DNA of 38,175 nucleotides, taken from positions 1 to 38,175 of the forward strand of contig CAJOEC010000071.1 in NCBI GenBank assembly GCA_905233425.1. Direction: 5' to 3'. The position numbers and the translations under genes were made by a program. Positions 34,243-38,175 of this stretch are shown here, one piece after another. Below the pieces are notes generated by a model. It had not been told where the DNA came from. It saw only the letters and a program-made list of their open reading frames with translations, and ran no database searches. How positions within the stretch are numbered: position 1 is the stretch's first letter; each line of letters opens with the position of its first letter. This stretch comes from an uncultured Prevotella sp. (GTDB taxonomy: Bacteria; Bacteroidota; Bacteroidia; Bacteroidales; Bacteroidaceae).

Positions 34243-36288
34243 TCAGTTACTTATTTCAGACAGTTCGAGCCAGCGCATGGACTTCTCGTCGAGTTCGTCC
34301 TTGAGCAGTGGCAGACGCTTGCTCAGTTCGGTAATCTTCTCCACAGAGGTGGTGCCGCCGCAGAGGGCTTCCTCTATCTGCTTCTGCTCGGCCTCCAAGG
34401 CGGCAATGTCCTTCTCCAACTGCTCGAACTCACGCTTCTCCTTGTAGGACATCTTGCGGGAAGAAGAAGACCCACCCCCTCCCTGTGAGGGAAGAAGACC
34501 CACCCCCGCCCCTCCCTGTGAGGGAGGGGAGTATATACCTTTGGCATTTGAGTTAGCCATTGAATTGTTTGCCGATTTGTCTTTGCTGGAGGTAACTACT
34601 CCCCTCCCTGTAGGGAGGGGCGGGGGAGAGGGTCTGTTTGTCTGCTCCCATTCCCTGTACTGCGTATAGTTCCCCGGAAAGTCCTTCACCACGCCGTCGC
34701 CCTTGAAGACGAGGAGGTGGTCGACGACCTTGTCCATGAAATAGCGGTCGTGGCTCACGACGATAACGCAGCCGGGGAAGTCCTGCAGATATTCCTCAAG
34801 AATCTGCAACGTCACGATGTCGAGGTCGTTGGTAGGCTCGTCAAGTACGAGGAAGTTGGGCTGGCGCATGAGCACGGTGCAGAGGTAGAGCTTGCGCCGC
34901 TCGCCGCCCGAGAGCTTTGCGACGTAGTTGTACTGCTGCTCGTTGGTGAAGAGGAAGTGCTGCAGCAGCTGCGTGGCTGTGAGGTGGCGGCCCTGGCCGA
35001 GATCCACGTATTCGGCAATGTCGCGCACCACGTCGATGACTTTCTGGCCCTCATTGAATTGCAGCCCCTCCTGCGAGAAATAGCCGAAGCGCACGGTGTC
35101 GCCGATGACAATACGCCCGCTATCGGGTTGCAGCTCGCCGAGGAGCATCTTCACGAAGGTCGTCTTCCCCGTGCCGTTGTCGCCCACGATGCCCATCTTC
35201 TCGAAGCGGGAGAAGTTGTAGTAGAAGTCTTTTAAGATGACAACAGGAGACCCAGCAGCAGCAGACCCTCCCCCTTGCCCCTCCCTGTAGGGAGGGGAGT
35301 AGTCACCTTTAGCATCAGTATTTTCAGCATCAGAAGTATATACTCCCCTCCCTACAGGGAGGGGCTGGGGGGAGGGTCTGCTGCTGGAAGGTCTGCTGCT
35401 GGAAGGTCTGAACTCCTTAGATATATACTGGCACTCGAAAATCTTGCTCCCGATGTAGACGTTTGAGGCCTTCAGCCTGATGGCCCGCTCCTCTATGCGG
35501 GCCTTTGCCACCCGCTCCAGCTCGTAGAAGGCATCCTCGCGGCTCTTTGCCTTGTGGCCGCGTGCCTGTGGCTGCCGGCGCATCCATTCCAGCTCTGTGC
35601 GGTAGAGGTTGTTGGCGCGGGCAATCTCGGCGCGGCGGTTGTCAATCCGCTCCTGCCGCTTCTCCAAGTAGTAGGAGTAGTTGCCCCGGTAGGTGTAGAT
35701 GGTCTGGTCGTCGAGTTCGAGGATGACCGAGCACACGCGGTCGAGGAAGTAGCGGTCGTGGGTGACCATGAGCAGCGTCTTGTTGCCGCGCGACAGGAAC
35801 CCTTCGAGCCACTCGATCATGTGGAGGTCGAGGTGGTTGGTCGGCTCGTCGAGAATGAGCATGTCGGGCTCGGTTATGAGCACGTTGGCCAGAGCCACGC
35901 GCTTCTGCTGTCCGCCCGACAGCTGCCCCATGGGTTGGTTGAGGTCGCGTATCTTCAGCTTTGTGAGTATCTGCTTGGCCTTCAGTACTTTCTCAGGGTC
36001 GTTCTCATGGTTAAAACAGGCGTCGAGCACGCTCTCGTTGGGGTCGAACACGGGCGACTGCTCCAGCATCCCCACCTTCAGGTCGCGGCGGTAAATGATG
36101 CTGCCCGAGTCGTAACCGTCCTTACCAACGAGTAGCGACAGCAGCGTCGACTTTCCCGTCCCGTTCTTCGCTATCAGCCCCACCTTCTGCCCTTCGGCTA
36201 TCGAGAAGCTGATGTCCTCGAACAGCAGCAGCGCCCCGAACGACTTCGTCAGGTTCTGCACGTCTAAGTATGGTATTTCCTTCGCCAT
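34243..36288 (-). CDS. ABC-F family ATPase (Uup-like) with two inserted segments
   Basis: The 681-residue cytoplasmic protein has two ABC domains and no membrane segments. Domain 1 has AKNGTGKST (40-48), LSGGQQKR (123-130) and [11 protein letters not shown] (144-154). Domain 2 has GDNGTGKTT (369-377), LSGGERRK (459-466) and [11 protein letters not shown] (480-490). A coiled-coil C-terminus (about 612-681) gives it the Uup-type plan; ABC-F proteins act on ribosomes or, for Uup, in DNA-linked processes. Two palindromic elements are in frame: residues about 294-347 in the first strands of domain 2 and about 551-610 between domain 2 and the coiled coil. No ABC motif is broken. It begins 6 bp after the ATPase gene upstream. 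Confidence 0.92.
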   Translation of the reverse strand: MAKEIPYLDVQNLTKSFGALLLFEDISFSIAEGQKVGLIAKNGTGKSTLLSLLVGKDGYDSGSIIYRRDLKVGMLEQSPVFDPNESVLDACFNHENDPEKVLKAKQILTKLKIRDLNQPMGQLSGGQQKRVALANVLITEPDMLILDEPTNHLDLHMIEWLEGFLSRGNKTLLMVTHDRYFLDRVCSVILELDDQTIYTYRGNYSYYLEKRQERIDNRRAEIARANNLYRTELEWMRRQPQARGHKAKSREDAFYELERVAKARIEERAIRLKASNVYIGSKIFECQYISKEFRPSSSRPSSSRPSPQPLPVGRGVYTSDAENTDAKGDYSPPYREGQGGGSAAAGSPVVILKDFYYNFSRFEKMGIVGDNGTGKTTFVKMLLGELQPDSGRIVIGDTVRFGYFSQEGLQFNEGQKVIDVVRDIAEYVDLGQGRHLTATQLLQHFLFTNEQQYNYVAKLSGGERRKLYLCTVLMRQPNFLVLDEPTNDLDIVTLQILEEYLQDFPGCVIVVSHDRYFMDKVVDHLLVFKGDGVVKDFPGNYTQYREWEQTNRPSPPPLPTGRGVVTSSKDKSANNSMANSNAKGIYSPPSQGGAGVGLLPSQGGGGSSSSRKMSYKEKREFEQLEKDIAALEAEQKQIEEALCGGTTSVEKITELSKRLPLLKDELDEKSMRWLELSEISN
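34469..34636. repeat. In-frame coding palindromic element, copy 7 (in the ABC-F gene, linker)
   Basis: A full two-arm element plus an extra partial left arm, so that GACCCACCCC with a TCCCTGTGAGGGA hairpin appears twice. It is translated as [16 protein letters not shown] ... [20 protein letters not shown]. The spacer has ATTTGAGTTAGCCATTG-type sequence. Confidence 0.85.
35247..35409. repeat. In-frame coding palindromic element, copy 8 (in the ABC-F gene, domain 2)
   Basis: The core is 35264-35378: arms GACCCTCCCCCTTGCCCC and GGGGCTGGGGGGAGGGTC. It is flanked on each side by CAGCAG / CTGCTG-type runs that extend the palindrome and encode [13 protein letters not shown] and GSAAAGSP. Confidence 0.85.
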
Positions 36289-36294
36289 TGGTAA

Positions 36295-37710
36295 TTAAGT
36301 GAATAGTTCGTCGAGTGTCACAACATTACTTACAGCACCCCTGTGGCTGCCTGTGCCCAAGCCGTAAGTGGTGACGAGGGTTAGCTGTAGCGATTTCCGC
36401 ATACGGGTGTACTCAGCAAATAGCGACAGCTTATGCCGCAGGTTTGCCTCGTAGTCGGCACTTATAGTGAATGTGTCCTGACAGAATTTCATCTCGCAGA
36501 TATTTATCGTCTGGTCGGCACGGTCTACAACAAGGTCTATCTGTGCGCCACGCTCTGCATCGGTGCAACGCCACACGAACTCTTCAGTCCTGACGCCACC
36601 TATGCCCAGGGCATCCTTAATCTGCTGTAGATGGTGCCATGCCACCAGTTCGAAAGTCAGGCCAGCCCATGCGAAGAAGGCTGCGGTGCCTTGCAGTGCC
36701 ATCCAGCTGCCCACCTTTCCCTTTGCCAGGAAATGGAAGTGAAAGAGGGAGAAGAAATCTGTCAACTGGTAGATTACGGCCTCGTCACGACTGCCATGGA
36801 AATGGTGGTAGTGGCGTATGAAGCCGCAAGCCTCCAGATTGCGCAGGGTGGTGGTTATTCCGTTGCCCGAGGAGAGTCCGGTGGCTCGTATTATCTCGCC
36901 CCGTGTCAGCCCTTCCTTACGCTTGCTGAGTGCTTCTACAATATTTACATAGTCTGTGGAGTTTCGGAACAATGCGGCATATAGGTTATGGAACTCACCC
37001 GCCAACTGTCCGTTAGGCCGGAACATCAGGTTGTCTATGTTCTGTGCTACGCTAAGTCTGGCGTCGAGCAGGTCGAGGTAGTAGGGTATGCCTCCCATGA
37101 CCATGTAGCAGATGCAGACATCGTAGCGTGATAGAGTGAACCCCTTCCGTTGCAGCATGGCCTCTGTCTCGCGGAGCGTGAACGGCTGCAGGAAGATGCG
37201 GTGCGTCAGACGGTTATGCAGACCTCCGTGGTTGTTTATCAGCTTGTCCATCATCCACGATGTCGCCGACCCGCACACTATGAGTATTACGTCACGACGG
37301 CTTGATGCCCACGCGTTCCAGAAATGCTCCAGAGATGACACAAAGCCTGAGCGGGGAGTGTCCATCCACGGCAGCTCGTCGAGGAGCACTACCTTCCGCT
37401 GCCTGTCACTCAGCTTTATAAGCTGGCGCAACAGGGAGAAGATGTCTATCCAGTCGCGTGGTGGCTCCGCCTGACGTGGAAGGCCCTGTTCCAGCATGTC
37501 ATCGTAGAACGATTTTATCTGCCGCCGTGAGTTCTCGTCGGCAAGTCCTGCCGTCTGGAACACCAGTTCCTGCTCGAAAAACTCCTTTATGAGAAATGTC
37601 TTGCCTACGCGGCGACGACCACAGACGGCCACAAACTCCGACCTTCCGGAGGCGAAGATGTCGCCAAGCAGGCGTTTCTCCTCTTCCCTTCCGATGATGT
37701 TCTCTCTCAT
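36295..37710 (-). CDS. DUF234-type AAA ATPase (archaeal ATPase family)
   Basis: The 471-residue cytoplasmic protein has a Walker A GRRRVGKT (31-38), Walker B VVLLDELPWMD (107-117), the sensor-like VCGSATSWM and a winged-helix region (GEIIRATGLSSGNGITTTLRNLE). The C-terminus carries the PD-(D/E)XK-like pattern GAQIDLVVDR ... INICEMKF. This is the ATPase_2/DUF234 type, very common in gut Bacteroidota and archaea, with unknown function. It is a different family from the ATPase at 1499-3193. It starts the minus-strand run that continues with ABC-F, recR, the subtilase and xseA. Four copies of a TAATYTGCCAC motif surround its promoter, which points to regulation by a DNA-binding protein, perhaps itself. 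Confidence 0.85.
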   Translation of the reverse strand: MRENIIGREEEKRLLGDIFASGRSEFVAVCGRRRVGKTFLIKEFFEQELVFQTAGLADENSRRQIKSFYDDMLEQGLPRQAEPPRDWIDIFSLLRQLIKLSDRQRKVVLLDELPWMDTPRSGFVSSLEHFWNAWASSRRDVILIVCGSATSWMMDKLINNHGGLHNRLTHRIFLQPFTLRETEAMLQRKGFTLSRYDVCICYMVMGGIPYYLDLLDARLSVAQNIDNLMFRPNGQLAGEFHNLYAALFRNSTDYVNIVEALSKRKEGLTRGEIIRATGLSSGNGITTTLRNLEACGFIRHYHHFHGSRDEAVIYQLTDFFSLFHFHFLAKGKVGSWMALQGTAAFFAWAGLTFELVAWHHLQQIKDALGIGGVRTEEFVWRCTDAERGAQIDLVVDRADQTINICEMKFCQDTFTISADYEANLRHKLSLFAEYTRMRKSLQLTLVTTYGLGTGSHRGAVSNVVTLDELFT

Positions 37711-37720
37711 AACGAATCGC

Positions 37721-37820
37721 TATAATTTGCCACAAAGGTACAAAAAAAGTCCTTCGTGGCAAAATATAAAGAGATAATCTGCCACGAAACAACATAATTT
37801 AACGTCCGTGGCAGATTATT
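37721..37820. promoter_or_regulatory. Four-copy TAATYTGCCAC operator-like motif around the ATPase promoter
   Basis: Copies are at 37721-37734 (TATAATTTGCCACA, plus), 37755-37768 (minus), 37773-37787 (GATAATCTGCCACGA, plus) and 37807-37820 (minus). They form two inverted pairs. The first pair brackets the -7 box and overlaps the -33 box; the second forms a 13-14 bp near-perfect inverted repeat upstream. The layout is that of a cooperative repressor operator. Confidence 0.65.
37733..37763 (-). promoter_or_regulatory. Promoter of the DUF234-type ATPase gene
   Basis: The minus strand has TTTG at 37763-37760 and TACCTTTG at 37740-37733, 19 bp apart, an exact -33/-7 match. The -7 box is about 22 bp from the start codon. 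Confidence 0.75.
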
Positions 37821-37839
37821 GCAACTCAGTCCTACTTTT

Positions 37840-37882
37840 TTACCACAGAGAGTTATGAGTTCACAAAGAAACACAGAGAGGA
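37840..37882. repeat. ACCACAGAG / AACACAGAGAG-type dispersed repeat
   Basis: ACCACAGAGAG, then TTCACAAAGAAACACAGAGAG. This resembles a short repeat I recall from many Bacteroidota intergenic regions. No gene is visible from 37711 to the window end; the 465 bases hold the promoter and operator, this repeat, array C and a terminal repeat. Confidence 0.45.
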
Positions 37883-37911
37883 TTTTCCTTGAAGGTGAGT
37901 TCGGCAAGAGG

Positions 37912-37992
37912 TACTTACGGCGGGAACGATTTATTCCCCCGGTGGGAACATTTCATTCCCCCGGTGGGAATGATTTGTTCCCCCGGTGGGAA
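37912..37992. repeat. 22-bp-period palindrome array C
   Basis: Three identical palindromes TTCCCCCGGTGGGAA begin at 37934, 37956 and 37978, exactly 22 bp apart. A degenerate fourth unit (only the right half matches, CGGCGGGAA) is in register at 37912. Same architecture as arrays A and B. Confidence 0.85.
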
Positions 37993-38017
37993 TGTCATAT
38001 CATACTCGCTTAAAATG

Positions 38018-38175
38018 ATTATTCAAATTCGTGGGTAAAATTATAATAATTATTCAAATTCGTTTCCAAAATAATCCGACCTGTACGGTTGAAAGTCTAT
38101 GCAAGGAAAGCTCCGAAGGAGCGATAGACTACAGACGGGGGTGAAACCCCCGGTAATAGGAATTGAAATGTAACA
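38018..38175. repeat. AATTATTCAAATTCGT direct repeats and right copy of the dispersed hairpin repeat
   Basis: ATTATTCAAATTCGT occurs twice (from about 38018 and 38049). From 38074 the sequence is the inverted counterpart of 31-100: CCTGTACGGTTGAAAG, then GACTACAGACGGGGGTG. Its inner hairpin GCTCCGAAGGAGC differs from the left copy. The window ends within or just after it. Confidence 0.7.

Overview
The window looks like a chromosomal segment of a Bacteroidota bacterium, most likely a Prevotella-type gut or rumen species (Prevotellaceae). The evidence is a fused lpxC-fabZ gene, a C10 (streptopain-like) protease carrying BspA/DUF285 repeats, dockerin-like C-terminal tails, several -33 TTTG / -7 TAnnTTTG promoters, and a gene set rich in plant-polysaccharide enzymes. 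I found no rRNA, tRNA, transposase, phage gene or CRISPR array.

Layout. 1-1.5 kb: a dispersed repeat, a RelE/HigB-type toxin-antitoxin pair and decayed DNA holding the 3' end of a FISUMP-type gene. 1.5-3.2 kb: an AAA-ATPase/PD-(D/E)XK gene. 3.4-4.8 kb: lpxC-fabZ. 5.35-11.8 kb (plus strand): a translationally coupled pair of secreted proteins, a C10 protease and a PL11 rhamnogalacturonan lyase, each ending in a dockerin-like tail. 11.8-14.3 kb (minus): queC, mltG, trmD. 14.4-25.4 kb (minus): hemicellulose genes in two blocks: GH127, a zinc-ribbon protein and a GH5-GH26 mannanase; then GH130, a cellobiose 2-epimerase and an esterase-GH43-CBM6 protein. Mannanase, epimerase and GH130 together make the known intracellular mannobiose to mannosyl-glucose to mannose-1-phosphate route. 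26.1-28.9 kb (plus): a SusA-like GH13 enzyme and an MTA/SAH nucleosidase. 29-37.7 kb (minus): gdhA, then a tightly packed run (transcribed from the right) of a DUF234-type ATPase, an ABC-F protein, recR, a subtilase and xseA.

The most unusual feature is the repeat content. (1) A GC-rich palindromic element lies in frame inside seven protein genes (eight insertions) and once between genes. Because it is palindromic it encodes the same type of Pro/Gly-rich peptide in either orientation, and several copies sit beside catalytic residues. This resembles the protein-coding palindromic elements of Rickettsia in concept. (2) A second palindromic family (core GGACGCGAC/GTCGCGTCC) lies in frame in the mannanase and xseA; a related sequence flanks mltG. 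(3) Three intergenic arrays of palindromes have different sequences but the same exact 22-bp period. (4) Three MITE-like elements of about 340 bp, full of hairpins, sit upstream of carbohydrate or secretion genes. (5) 9-bp tandem repeats occur between genes and in frame within xseA. (6) The right-hand ATPase gene has four copies of a TAATYTGCCAC motif around its promoter, suggesting autoregulation.

All product names come from reading motifs in the translations, not from database searches. Family-level calls are strong for the housekeeping genes and good for the glycoside hydrolases; exact substrates are inferred.
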